Positions 31,295 through 39,449 of a stretch of 64,000 nt of DNA are shown in pieces. Position 1 is the first letter of the stretch. The number at the start of each line of letters is the position of its first letter. This DNA comes from a virus: positions 62,001 to 126,000 of IMG/VR virus record IMGVR_UViG_3300015360_000024. One strand, written 5' to 3'. The position numbers were made by a program, and so were the translations under genes. The notes under the pieces were generated by a model. It was not told the origin of the DNA. It saw nothing but the letters and a program-made list of their open reading frames with translations, and made no database searches.

Positions 31295-31746
31295 TGTGGC
31301 AGACGGTACTTGAGAACATGATTCCGGTGATCTTCATGATCATCACGCCCGTGGCTACGTTGTTTGTGAGCCTCCTTCTCCGCAAGCTGGCGAAGAAGTG
31401 GCATCTCGAAGGCGCTCTTCAGTATGACCAGAAGGTTGACGAGCTAGTCATCAAGGGTATCAAGGCTGTTGAGCAAAGGAGCATCGCGGCCGTGAAAAAG
31501 GGCCGCGACATGACGCCCGGCGAGCAGAAGCTGGACGAGGCGATGAAGTTCGTCAATGCACAGCTGATCGCCATGAAGCTTCCAGAGAAGGCTACCACCG
31601 AGCTGTCGATGCTCATCGAATCTAAGCTGTTCGATGGCGTGAAGGAGCCCGTCACTCAAGTTGTCGCAGTCACCCCAGTCATGGCGACTGGTGGCACGGC
31701 CGTGTCAGTTACGCCGACGACGCCCGTTACGCCGACGACGCCCTAA
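31291..31746 (+). CDS. LL-H-type holin-like membrane protein
   Basis: 151 residues with AGGAG upstream. One N-terminal membrane segment (PVIFMIITPVATLFVSLLL) is followed by a charged helical domain, with AVEQRSIAAVKKGRDM and DEAMKFVNAQLIAMKLPE, ending in IESKL. This order matches the LL-H phage holin family. A Thr/Pro/Val-rich tail with PTTPVTPTTP is encoded by a short direct DNA repeat. It may form the lysis pore; no endolysin lies next to it. Confidence 0.6.
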   Translation: MMWQTVLENMIPVIFMIITPVATLFVSLLLRKLAKKWHLEGALQYDQKVDELVIKGIKAVEQRSIAAVKKGRDMTPGEQKLDEAMKFVNAQLIAMKLPEKATTELSMLIESKLFDGVKEPVTQVVAVTPVMATGGTAVSVTPTTPVTPTTP

Positions 31747-31748
31747 GG

Positions 31749-31754
31749 TAGGAT
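31749..31754 (+). promoter_or_regulatory. -10 box for a leaderless start
   Basis: TAGGAT followed by exactly six bases and ATG 31761, identical in hexamer and spacing to the boxes at 21352 and 30255. No Shine-Dalgarno. Confidence 0.5.
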
Positions 31755-31760
31755 CCCGCC

Positions 31761-32087
31761 ATGGCCGTTGAGACTCCTACATTCCCGGCAACACTGCCGT
31801 CGAGCATTAAGTCGATCCGCTTCTATCAAACAGGAGCGGCCACGGCGAACTACGCCGACAACAAGTGGCCGTTCGTGAAGGCGAACCCGGCAGATCCGCT
31901 GGTGCCAGAGCAAGGTTGGTCTCACAGTATTGCCGTGAGAGCGGTAGGCGGTGATCTGCGGATCTCATTCGACGGAACGATCGACCACGGCTTCATTCTG
32001 TCTGGCACCGAACGCATCTATGAGAAACGGCACGAAGGTGGAATTGCCGTAAAGGGTGCTGGTACGTTTCACATAGAGGCCTGGTAG
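31761..32087 (+). CDS. Small beta-rich protein, possible virion component
   Basis: 108 residues, beta-rich with no cysteines. HSIAVRAVGGDLRISFDGT and FHIEAW at the end resemble small head or neck decoration proteins of phages, but no family match is certain. It sits between terminase and portal in the structural region. Leaderless start likely. Confidence 0.55.
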   Translation: MAVETPTFPATLPSSIKSIRFYQTGAATANYADNKWPFVKANPADPLVPEQGWSHSIAVRAVGGDLRISFDGTIDHGFILSGTERIYEKRHEGGIAVKGAGTFHIEAW

Positions 32088-32105
32088 TTCAGTCGCAGAT
32101 CCGTG

Positions 32106-32114
32106 TGATAGTCT
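32106..32114 (+). promoter_or_regulatory. Extended -10 for a leaderless start
   Basis: TGA followed by TAGTCT (32109-32114), then seven bases to ATG 32122. No Shine-Dalgarno. Confidence 0.5.
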
Positions 32115-32121
32115 GCGCTCA

Positions 32122-32493
32122 ATGTCGATTGAGCGCGAACAGGACGAGGCCACGTCTCTTGATCCCAACGATGGGAGCGAAGAGCGTGGTCTTTCTGTTT
32201 TGGATCATGTGACCGAAGATGTTGGAGAAATCCAAAAATCCGATACATCTCGCATGGAGAACGAACTCATGCGAAGTGCTTTGGCTTTTATGAAAACGTC
32301 AGACTCGAAATGGGCTGACGCTCGAAGCAAGGGTCCAAGCCCTGCTGACTTCGGCGACCACCAACCGATCCCGATCGACTCGGTTTGTCTTTCTCCGGTG
32401 CTGGCCACCGACGAGAAAGTAATCGACGATGTTCCAGAGACAGTAGAAGAACTAGAACAGGATCTCAGATCCGAGAGGAGAACTCATGGTTGA
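32122..32493 (+). CDS. Hypothetical acidic protein
   Basis: 123 residues, strongly acidic and rich in Ser/Asp/Glu, probably mostly disordered with one or two helices (MENELMRSALAFMKTSDS). No family recognised. Its last eight bases overlap a tiny downstream gene. Confidence 0.55.
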   Translation: MSIEREQDEATSLDPNDGSEERGLSVLDHVTEDVGEIQKSDTSRMENELMRSALAFMKTSDSKWADARSKGPSPADFGDHQPIPIDSVCLSPVLATDEKVIDDVPETVEELEQDLRSERRTHG

Positions 32494-32560
32494 ATTTACA
32501 ACGCCACGCAAGCGCATGATCCGTCCCGTCCGTCGGTGCAAGAACGGCTGCTTACTTTAG
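32486..32560 (+). CDS. Tiny basic peptide
   Basis: 24 residues, with GAGGAG five bases before ATG 32486. Very basic (TPRKRMIRPVRRCKNGCLL) with two cysteines. The strong ribosome-binding site argues that it is translated; function unknown. A CCGGG/CCCGG hairpin follows at 32561-32582. Confidence 0.4.
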   Translation: MVEFTTPRKRMIRPVRRCKNGCLL

Positions 32561-32590
32561 CCGGGCACTGTCGGTGACCCGGCATTCGAT

Positions 32591-32887
32591 ATGACTAACC
32601 TAATTTGCTTTATTCTTTCCTGCTACGGGGTTACGAACATCGTAACCAGCGGGAAGATCTTCAAGTGGCTTCGGGACTTTCTTTGTCCGATTCCAGTTCT
32701 CGGCTACTGGATAATGTGCCCGATGTGCCTTAGCGTGCCCGTGGGGATTGGTTGGTTCCTGCTTGGGCTAAGTCCTCAAATCGACGCGCCGTTTTTAGTT
32801 TCAGCAGCATCATGCGGGATGATATCAAGCGGATCTTGTTGGATTATTCGCGTGGCGCTTCACCGCCTTGGAGAGGATGAACTGTAG
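32591..32887 (+). CDS. Small membrane protein
   Basis: 98 residues with two or three hydrophobic segments (LICFILSCYGVTNIV, VPVGIGWFLLGL, PFLVSAASCGMISSGSCWI). A WIMCPMCLS motif lies between the first two and resembles a phage inner-membrane protein type with CxxC. The charged C-terminus (HRLGEDEL) is probably cytoplasmic. Possibly lysis- or entry-related; not determined. No clear Shine-Dalgarno. Confidence 0.6.
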   Translation: MTNLICFILSCYGVTNIVTSGKIFKWLRDFLCPIPVLGYWIMCPMCLSVPVGIGWFLLGLSPQIDAPFLVSAASCGMISSGSCWIIRVALHRLGEDEL

Positions 32888-33718
32888 ATGCATCTGGTCG
32901 GCAGCAAGGAGTGGCGAGACGAGAAGCGCTTGGCGATGCCGCCGGGTGTTTGCTCGAATTTTCCATACTGCAGCCGGCTCGCCGCTAGCGGAAAGAAGCG
33001 CTGCCACTCCTGCCTGGAACGACTCGGCAAGTGGCGTCGAGCCAAGAGAGCCGTCGAGGTTAAGACGCCAGACGTTTGCAGCGTTCATGAATGCGGCAAG
33101 TTGATCGAGGCACCGCACAAGATGTGCGCGGCCTGTCGAGCCGTCTCGAACGACGGGGTCAAGAAACGGAACCGTCTCCTCAAGGAGGAGGTTCTGGTCG
33201 CCTATGGCAGTAAGTGCGCTTGTTGTTCCGAGGCCGGCCGGTCGTTCTTGTCCATCGATCACGTCAACGGTTACGACGGCACTGGACCAAGGAAGAGCCA
33301 GCCGCTGTACAGGTGGCTGAAGAAGAACGGATACCCGACCGGATTCCAGGTTCTCTGCATGAATTGCAATGGCTCTCGTGGTTACTACGGATACTGTTCG
33401 CATCGGCGTAGGGAGGCTGCAAACGATCGATTCGACAAAGATCGAACTAAATCATTTGCTCGAAAACGTGCAGTATTCGACCGATATGGCGGTTCCGCTT
33501 GCGCGTGCTGCAATGAGCAGACGTTTGAGTTCCTTTGCCTGGATCACGTCAACGGCAATGGGGCCGAGCATAGGCGTGAGATCGGCGCTGGAGTATCCAT
33601 GATTTCATGGGTCGCGATTAATGGTTACCCGGCAGGATTCCAGGTTCTTTGTATCAACTGCAATTTTGCCAAAAGAGACGGCGAGAGTTGCTCGCACTCC
33701 AAGGCTAAGGTAGCGTAA
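32888..33718 (+). CDS. Tandem-HNH homing endonuclease-like protein
   Basis: 276 residues. Two copies of an HNH-type zinc nuclease unit follow each other. Copy one has CACCSEAG, SIDHVNG and FQVLCMNCN (residues about 112-170); copy two has CACCNEQ, CLDHVNG and FQVLCINCN (residues about 205-260). Before them are two smaller Cys-rich units (CSNFPYC...CHSC and CSVHEC...CAAC). Both HNH copies keep the Asp-His pair and the final Asn, so both may be active. It sits immediately upstream of the portal gene, a typical place for a phage homing nuclease. Confidence 0.7.
   Translation: MHLVGSKEWRDEKRLAMPPGVCSNFPYCSRLAASGKKRCHSCLERLGKWRRAKRAVEVKTPDVCSVHECGKLIEAPHKMCAACRAVSNDGVKKRNRLLKEEVLVAYGSKCACCSEAGRSFLSIDHVNGYDGTGPRKSQPLYRWLKKNGYPTGFQVLCMNCNGSRGYYGYCSHRRREAANDRFDKDRTKSFARKRAVFDRYGGSACACCNEQTFEFLCLDHVNGNGAEHRREIGAGVSMISWVAINGYPAGFQVLCINCNFAKRDGESCSHSKAKVA
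33688..33716 (+). promoter_or_regulatory. Probable portal promoter, leaderless type
   Basis: TTGCTC (33688-33693), 17-base spacer, TAGCGT (33711-33716), then exactly six bases to portal ATG 33723. It overlaps the stop of the preceding gene. No Shine-Dalgarno. Confidence 0.5.
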
Positions 33719-33722
33719 TTCC

Positions 33723-35525
33723 ATGGGATTCTGGGGCGATATCGGTCACCGCGTAAGAGGGATGCTCCGCTTCGACAAGGAGCAGATCGTCCTCAACCTC
33801 GCTAAGGGCGGGACCAACTCTGGATATCCCCAGACGGGTTTCGATCTACTTCAGTCCTACGGCCAGGACATCCTCAGCGACTACCTCAAGCTCGAACACG
33901 ACCTGATGGCCAGGTTTGTCGACTACGAGGAAATGGACGACTACCCGGAGCTAGCCAGCGCGATCGATATCTACGCTGACGACGCGACCCAAGTGGAGTC
34001 GTTGATGAACAAGGTCTGCTGGGTCGACAGCCCGGACAAGACCGTTCAGGCGATCCTGGAAGACCTTCTATGGAAGAGACTTCGCGTTGACGAAGAGGTC
34101 TGGGAGATCTGCCGTACTCTCGTCAAGTACGGCAACGACTACGAAGAGCTTCTCGTCACTGGAGACGGTCTCGTAGGAATGAACTTCCTACCTCCGCCAA
34201 CAATGCGTCGCATTGAAGGTCGTCGAGGCGAGCTGTTTGGCTTCGTCCAGGACTACAAGGGTCGCTTCGGATACAGCCCAGAGGAATTCAAGCAGCTCCT
34301 CGCGCAGCGCGCGTCAGGCAGTAACAATCCTCAGTACAAGTACGCCGCACTTGAGGACTGGGAAGTTGTCCACTATCGACTCCGCTCGAAGCATCGCCGC
34401 TCGATCTATGGCTACTCAGTTCTTGAGCCAGCTCGCTGGATCTGGAAGCGCCTCATGCTTCTTGAGGATGCTGCGATGGTGTACCGGCTGCAGCGCGCTC
34501 CACAGCGCTACGCATTCTACATTGACGTTGGTGACATGCCGCCGAAGGAAGCGATGGGCTTCCTTCACAAGATGCGGCAGCAGTACAAGAAGACGAAGTT
34601 CTACAACCCGCAGACCGGCAAACTCGATCTCAAGTACAACCCGCTCTCGCAGGACGAGGACTTCTTTGTTCCTGTCCGCAAGGGTGTTCAGGCAACGAAG
34701 ATCGACGTCGTGGGCTCGCCGTCCTGGCAGCACATGGAGGACATCGAGTACTTCAAGCTGAAGCTCTATGCTGCGATAAAAGTGCCCAAGGTCTACCTCG
34801 GATCCGAGGCCCCTCGCGCCAAGGGCGTGCTTTCGCAAGAGGATGTGCGCTTCGCCAGAACCGTCCTGCGTATTCAACGCGAAGTGAGGAACGGTCTGAA
34901 GAAGAAGTGCCGTATCCACCTCGCGGCCCTCGGTATTGATCCATCGAAGGTCGACTTCGAGGTCTACATGACGACCCCGAGTTCGATCTTCGAGCTGGCT
35001 CAGCTTGAGGTTCGAAACGCGAAGGCGGACTTCGCGGGACGCATGAGTCAGTTCGTGTCACTGCACTGGATTCTCCAGAAGGTGTTTGGACTTAGCGACG
35101 AAGAGATCGAGTACATCATCAAGGAGCGCCACCAAGAGCAGCTCGCCGATGCTGAGATCCAGGCCAAGGCGATGGGTCTCAATATGGACGTTCAAAACAA
35201 GTCAGCACTGCAGCAGCAGGCGGCACAAACACATCTTCAGCAGCAGCAGGCCGCGCAAGTCCAGCCGGGCACGCAAGCAGCAGAAGACCTGCGCAAACAC
35301 ATTCGCTCCGTGGGCAGTCTGTCCTCTATGTGGCCACAAATGAGACAGCGCCTTGGATATCGCCAGATATCCGAACAAGAGTTATTCCATGGCAATCGCG
35401 AGCACGAGAAATTGGTTGGCGACAATCTCGAAAAGATCCTCGCGTCGAACACAGGATTGGCCAGGAGACTCGATGAGTTGGGTCAGCTCGTTGAGGAACT
35501 GAGGCATAGTATGCCTGGCAGGTAA
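33723..35525 (+). CDS. Portal protein (T4 gp20-like)
   Basis: 600 residues. Gp20-family signatures include DYEEMDDYPELASAIDIYAD near the start, VVHYRLRSKHRRSIYGYSVL, RAPQRYAFYIDVGDMPP, VKGDxQ-like segments and IKVPKVYLGSE. The C-terminal 130 residues are Gln-rich and helical. It forms the dodecameric ring through which DNA enters and to which the neck attaches. A decayed copy of the dispersed palindrome (GCGCAAACACATTCGC) lies at 35291 within it. Confidence 0.88.
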   Translation: MGFWGDIGHRVRGMLRFDKEQIVLNLAKGGTNSGYPQTGFDLLQSYGQDILSDYLKLEHDLMARFVDYEEMDDYPELASAIDIYADDATQVESLMNKVCWVDSPDKTVQAILEDLLWKRLRVDEEVWEICRTLVKYGNDYEELLVTGDGLVGMNFLPPPTMRRIEGRRGELFGFVQDYKGRFGYSPEEFKQLLAQRASGSNNPQYKYAALEDWEVVHYRLRSKHRRSIYGYSVLEPARWIWKRLMLLEDAAMVYRLQRAPQRYAFYIDVGDMPPKEAMGFLHKMRQQYKKTKFYNPQTGKLDLKYNPLSQDEDFFVPVRKGVQATKIDVVGSPSWQHMEDIEYFKLKLYAAIKVPKVYLGSEAPRAKGVLSQEDVRFARTVLRIQREVRNGLKKKCRIHLAALGIDPSKVDFEVYMTTPSSIFELAQLEVRNAKADFAGRMSQFVSLHWILQKVFGLSDEEIEYIIKERHQEQLADAEIQAKAMGLNMDVQNKSALQQQAAQTHLQQQQAAQVQPGTQAAEDLRKHIRSVGSLSSMWPQMRQRLGYRQISEQELFHGNREHEKLVGDNLEKILASNTGLARRLDELGQLVEELRHSMPGR

Positions 35526-35554
35526 ATCCATTTACTCAACGGATCTGCCATTGC

Positions 35555-35583
35555 TTGACACACGCGATCCTTTGCACCAGTAT
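35555..35583 (+). promoter_or_regulatory. Possible promoter
   Basis: TTGACA at 35555-35560 with CAGTAT at 35578-35583 after 17 bases; the -10 is poor. TTGACACACG here recurs at 53482. The next gene has an ordinary Shine-Dalgarno (AAAGG). Confidence 0.3.
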
Positions 35584-35606
35584 CCGCTCAACAAAGGTCA
35601 GATCTG

Positions 35607-36560
35607 GTGGCAAAGAACCAAACCTCTGCGGCTCGGATTGTTTCCGTAGACGCAATCAAGACCCTCATTGAGGGCTCGCATGAGCATCTCGGTGTGGCTC
35701 TGGATGAGGCTCTACACAAGAGCCGCTCTGTCTTTGCTAAGGATAGTGAAGAGGTCACACGAATGGCGACGTTCAGCGATCGAATGATCGTTGGGACGTC
35801 GTCCGGTGATTACTTCAGTGTCAAGTTTGAGCACAACAATGGTGAACTGACACTTCTCTCTCCAGAGAAGGTTGATGTCCCGGTTGTTAGCTCTTCAAAT
35901 GCGACGAAGTCCGTCAAGGAGTTCTCTCTCAGTGCGGTTGATGCGTTGATGTCTGAGAGCAAGGACGCAGTCGGTAAGATTTTGGTTCTCGCAGATCTGC
36001 AGGAGCAACAGCAGGTGTCTGAAGCGCGCGACTACCCTGCGGAAGCGCAGGCTGCTGTGACTTCTGGACGGCCGTGGCGTGAAGCCCTCTCCACCCAGTG
36101 GAAGGAAATCAGCCGCCAAGTCGTCGACAGGCTTGAGTCAATTCGGGGTGCAGCCCTCGAAGCGAAGTACAAGCCGATGTACGAGACCGACGAGATCCCG
36201 GAAGAGAAGTTCGAGACGTACAGGGGCATGGCCGAGAGCGATCTCGGGGTGCTTGCAGAGCGTCTTCGTGCTCTTCATGAGGCCGTCGAAGCCGCGTACC
36301 TCCCATTCAAAGATTCCATCAGCAAGGATGAGTTGGACGAGTCTGAGGAAGACGTCCTGTCTCATTTTTGCTTCTTCTCTGAGGATCTAATCTCAGATCT
36401 TGCGGAGATCCGGTCGTTGGTTGCCGACACGATCGAAAACGAGCAGTGTGTTATGTGCCTTGGGCAGGTCTACGACACCATCGCTGAGTCGCTAACGGAC
36501 TGTGAGATTGCCGGAAGCTTCGTCCAGCGTATGGCTGGCGCACTCGACGATGCGGCGTAG
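35607..36560 (+). CDS. Hypothetical virion-region protein
   Basis: 317 residues from GTG 35607 with AAAGG upstream. A beta-rich N-domain (FSDRMIVGTSSGDYFSVKF) is followed by a long helical C-domain that contains CFFSEDLISDLAEI and CVMCLGQVYDTI. No family recognised. Placed between portal and the acidic core-like protein, so a head or internal protein is plausible. Confidence 0.6.
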   Translation: MAKNQTSAARIVSVDAIKTLIEGSHEHLGVALDEALHKSRSVFAKDSEEVTRMATFSDRMIVGTSSGDYFSVKFEHNNGELTLLSPEKVDVPVVSSSNATKSVKEFSLSAVDALMSESKDAVGKILVLADLQEQQQVSEARDYPAEAQAAVTSGRPWREALSTQWKEISRQVVDRLESIRGAALEAKYKPMYETDEIPEEKFETYRGMAESDLGVLAERLRALHEAVEAAYLPFKDSISKDELDESEEDVLSHFCFFSEDLISDLAEIRSLVADTIENEQCVMCLGQVYDTIAESLTDCEIAGSFVQRMAGALDDAA

Positions 36561-36595
36561 GGCCGGAAACCTCGACGGACTATAGGAGAAGCCAA

Positions 36596-37615
36596 ATGAT
36601 TCACCGTTACCCAATCCAGCTCACGACCCTCGAAGAGGATTTCCGCGCCATCGGCCTTCTCCCCGCGAAGGACACGCAGGAGATCTCCGAGACCGACGAC
36701 TCGGCATCTCCGCGTGACATCCCGTCGCCGGATCCGAGCACGGCCGCCGGTAATGACGATAGCCAGGCTACGCCGGCTCGTCACAAGTACGCCAAGCAGC
36801 TCAAGCCGAAGCAGTCTCCAGACGACGGCAATGGTGAGTACGACATCGATTCCGATGGCGGCTCCCAGAAGGGCAAGGGCGGCGGATCGTACTCGCCTCC
36901 TCACGGCGGCAAGGAGTCCCGCGTCAAGTCCGAGGACGGTCACGTCAACGCTGGCTACAAGCTCCTCAAGAGCAAGATCATGAAGAACGTCAAGGACAAG
37001 GGTCAGGCTCCGGCCGTCGCCCAGGGCCGTGCGCCGGTCAAGAGCATCGCCGGCATGAAGAAGGAAGGCGCCAACCTCAGCCGCGCTGCTGAGCTGGTCA
37101 GCGAAGTTGAGGCCCTCCTCAATGGTTCGCAGATGGACGAGGAGTTCAACGGCCTTGTCCATGGCTTCAACCTCATCGGTGAGAACTGTTCGCTGTTGGC
37201 GAACCGCCTCGTCGACATCGCCGAGCACTACAACGTCGACAAGGCGATCTCTGCGATGGAGAGCCTCTACAACAACGCCATCGAGGCGGTTGGCATCCTT
37301 GAGGATACCGCGAAGGCCAAGGAAGACGAGGAAGACGAGGAAGATCTCGATCTGGAGTCCGTCAAGGACGCTTTCCGCCAGATGACGCTGACCCTCATGG
37401 ACGCCGTCGAAGCGTACGATGCCACCATCTCCGAGATGAAGAAGGACGATGATGACGACAAGGACGACGACGATGATTCGGATGACGACGACTCGGACGA
37501 CGATGACGATGATGACTCGGACGACGATGATGACGACTCGGACGACGACAAGGGTGGAATCGCCGCCCGCATGGCGAAGCTGAAGGCAGGCAAGAAGGGC
37601 CCTTTCGGCAAGTAG
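36596..37615 (+). CDS. Acidic protein with poly-Asp tail, possible prohead core protein
   Basis: 339 residues, GGAG upstream. A disordered first half precedes a helical domain (AELVSEVEALLNG, YNVDKAISAMESLYNN), then about 40 residues of Asp/Ser repeats and a basic end (RMAKLKAGKKGPFGK). LVSE and similar sites fit the (L/I)-x-E rule of T4 gp21 protease, so it may be a core protein cut during maturation. Position just before the protease supports this. Not proven. Confidence 0.55.
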   Translation: MIHRYPIQLTTLEEDFRAIGLLPAKDTQEISETDDSASPRDIPSPDPSTAAGNDDSQATPARHKYAKQLKPKQSPDDGNGEYDIDSDGGSQKGKGGGSYSPPHGGKESRVKSEDGHVNAGYKLLKSKIMKNVKDKGQAPAVAQGRAPVKSIAGMKKEGANLSRAAELVSEVEALLNGSQMDEEFNGLVHGFNLIGENCSLLANRLVDIAEHYNVDKAISAMESLYNNAIEAVGILEDTAKAKEDEEDEEDLDLESVKDAFRQMTLTLMDAVEAYDATISEMKKDDDDDKDDDDDSDDDDSDDDDDDDSDDDDDDSDDDKGGIAARMAKLKAGKKGPFGK

Positions 37616-37674
37616 GGCTCAAGACTGAGGAGCCCAGGGCCAGACGTACGGCCTATTCATCAGGACGCCGCGAG

Positions 37675-37842
37675 ATGGCGTTTGGAATCGAACCCAGAGA
37701 CGGTCTAGGAGGAAAATCGACGAGGAACCCAAAGAGACGAAAAGCGCAGTCAGGACTCGGTTTCGAGTACGACGTCGGCTTTAAGTCTCCTTTGAGCGCC
37801 AGATCGGATTTTCGCGGGACCTTCAGGTGGCTGAGAAGATAA
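37675..37842 (+). CDS. Small basic protein coupled to protease
   Basis: 55 residues from ATG 37675 with AGGA nine bases upstream; the stop overlaps the protease ATG (TAATG). Basic and glycine-rich (GKSTRNPKRRKAQSGLGFEY). In T4 small core proteins gp67/gp68 stand just before gp21, so this may be an analogue. It fills most of the 37616-37841 gap. Confidence 0.5.
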   Translation: MAFGIEPRDGLGGKSTRNPKRRKAQSGLGFEYDVGFKSPLSARSDFRGTFRWLRR

Positions 37843-39434
37843 TGAGCAAATCAAAACTACTCGTCGATACGCTGACCTTCAGGGCCACAACCCTGGAGGA
37901 GAGCAAGTCGGGTCCAGGCAAGTTCATTGCCAGGGGTGAGTTCGCTCGTTCGGATCGCGCCACCGAGAACAAGCGTCTCTACCCGGCCACGCTCTGGGAG
38001 CGTGAGATCGGTCGCCTCGCGAAGGCGATGAAGGAAATGAAGGTCTACGGCGAGCTGGACCATCCAATGGATGGACGCACCCAGCTCAAGCGCGTCAGCC
38101 ACATCATTTCCGACCTGCACATGGAAGGCGATGTCGTTGTCGGCACCGCTCACATCCTCGATACCGACGAGGGCCGCAACCTCAAGGCAATCATCGAGGC
38201 CGGTGGTGCAGTTGGTGTTTCGTCTCGTGGGTTCGGCACCACGAAGCCAAATCTCAAGGGCGAAGAAGTCGTTCAGGCGGACTACCGCTTGATGACGTTC
38301 GACTTCGTTGCTGAGCCCGCACAGCAGAGCGCGTACCCAGAAATCAACGTCGAGAGCGCTCCGGCGCCTCGCGCAGTGGAGGCAGCTTCTATGGATGAGA
38401 ACATGACCTGGGAAGAGTTCAAGGCGGCTCATCCGCAGCTTGCCGAGCACTTCACTGACGATGCTGAGCGCGAGTACGAGAAGCGTGCCGCCGAGATCTG
38501 GGCCAAGAAGATCCTTGGCGCCAAGCAGGAGGCGGCTACCAATCTTCGTGGCGAATTCGCCGAGAAGCTTGCGACTGCCGTTGCTGACGCCAAGAAGGAG
38601 ATGGAGAAGGCCGTCACTGAGCGCCTCACCAACGATCCTGCCGTTGCCGGCGCGAAGAAGACGCTTGCCGAGCTGAAGGATCTACTCCGTCCGTGGATCA
38701 TCCCAGCTGACGTTGAGTCGGTCGTCAAGGCGAAGGAAGAGGAAGTTGCGCAGCTGGAGTCCCAGCTGGCCGCCAAGGATCTGGAGATCGCGAATCTCAA
38801 GACCGAAGCCCTCAAGCTCGCCGCCATCGCCAAGGAAGCCGGCTACAGGTATCACCTGGAGCAGCGCCTCAACGACATTGGCCACGCGGACGAGATCCGC
38901 GCCATGGTCGGCGACGTCAAGCAGTTCAAGACCCTCAAGGAGTTGGACAAGCAGATCGTCGTGATCGCTGAGTCCATCATTGCCAGGGATTCCGAGGTCG
39001 CCAAGCGCGACACGGAGATGACTTCCCTCAAGGAAGAGGTTGCTCGCCAGAAGGAAATCGCCGAGAAGGCGCTGGAAGCGACCAAGCACCTCGCAGCCCA
39101 GGTCTACCTGGAGCAGCGCCTCGCAAATCACCCGAACCAGGAGTACGCACGTACCCTGACGGAGGCATCGCGCCCGTCGACCAAGGAAGAGGTCGACTCG
39201 CTGATGACTAAGACCCTGCCGAGGGCTTCGGTAAACGAAGACATCGAGGCCGCTCGCGCGCGAGTTCGTCAGTTGACGAACAGCAACACACGCGAGTATC
39301 TGCAGGAGCAGGAAGAGGGATCCCAGAGAGGCGCCAATAATGGTGCCGCTCGCGATTACAACGGGCTCGGAGCGAATCTCGATGAGATCCGTGCCCTATC
39401 GGGGCTGCCGGACAAGGGCACTCAGAGCAACTAG
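37842..39434 (+). CDS. Prohead protease fused to scaffold domain (gp21-like)
   Basis: 530 residues from ATG 37842; a GTG at 37827 is possible, but the TAATG overlap favours the ATG. The protease half has GELDHPMDGRT (catalytic His near 73) and GVSSRGFGTT (catalytic Ser near 127), with TFDFVAEPA after it, as in the T4 gp21 / herpes assemblin-like family. From about residue 200 the protein becomes a long charged coiled coil (AKEEEVAQLESQLAAKDLEI), a scaffold. Fusion of protease and scaffold replaces the separate T4 genes 21 and 22. Confidence 0.8.
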   Translation: MSKSKLLVDTLTFRATTLEESKSGPGKFIARGEFARSDRATENKRLYPATLWEREIGRLAKAMKEMKVYGELDHPMDGRTQLKRVSHIISDLHMEGDVVVGTAHILDTDEGRNLKAIIEAGGAVGVSSRGFGTTKPNLKGEEVVQADYRLMTFDFVAEPAQQSAYPEINVESAPAPRAVEAASMDENMTWEEFKAAHPQLAEHFTDDAEREYEKRAAEIWAKKILGAKQEAATNLRGEFAEKLATAVADAKKEMEKAVTERLTNDPAVAGAKKTLAELKDLLRPWIIPADVESVVKAKEEEVAQLESQLAAKDLEIANLKTEALKLAAIAKEAGYRYHLEQRLNDIGHADEIRAMVGDVKQFKTLKELDKQIVVIAESIIARDSEVAKRDTEMTSLKEEVARQKEIAEKALEATKHLAAQVYLEQRLANHPNQEYARTLTEASRPSTKEEVDSLMTKTLPRASVNEDIEAARARVRQLTNSNTREYLQEQEEGSQRGANNGAARDYNGLGANLDEIRALSGLPDKGTQSN

Positions 39435-39449
39435 AGCACGGAGGATTTT

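Noticed and set aside
35291-35306. Sixth full copy of the dispersed palindrome
   Set aside because: GCGCAAACACATTCGC matches the left half only; kept as a decayed site in the portal gene.
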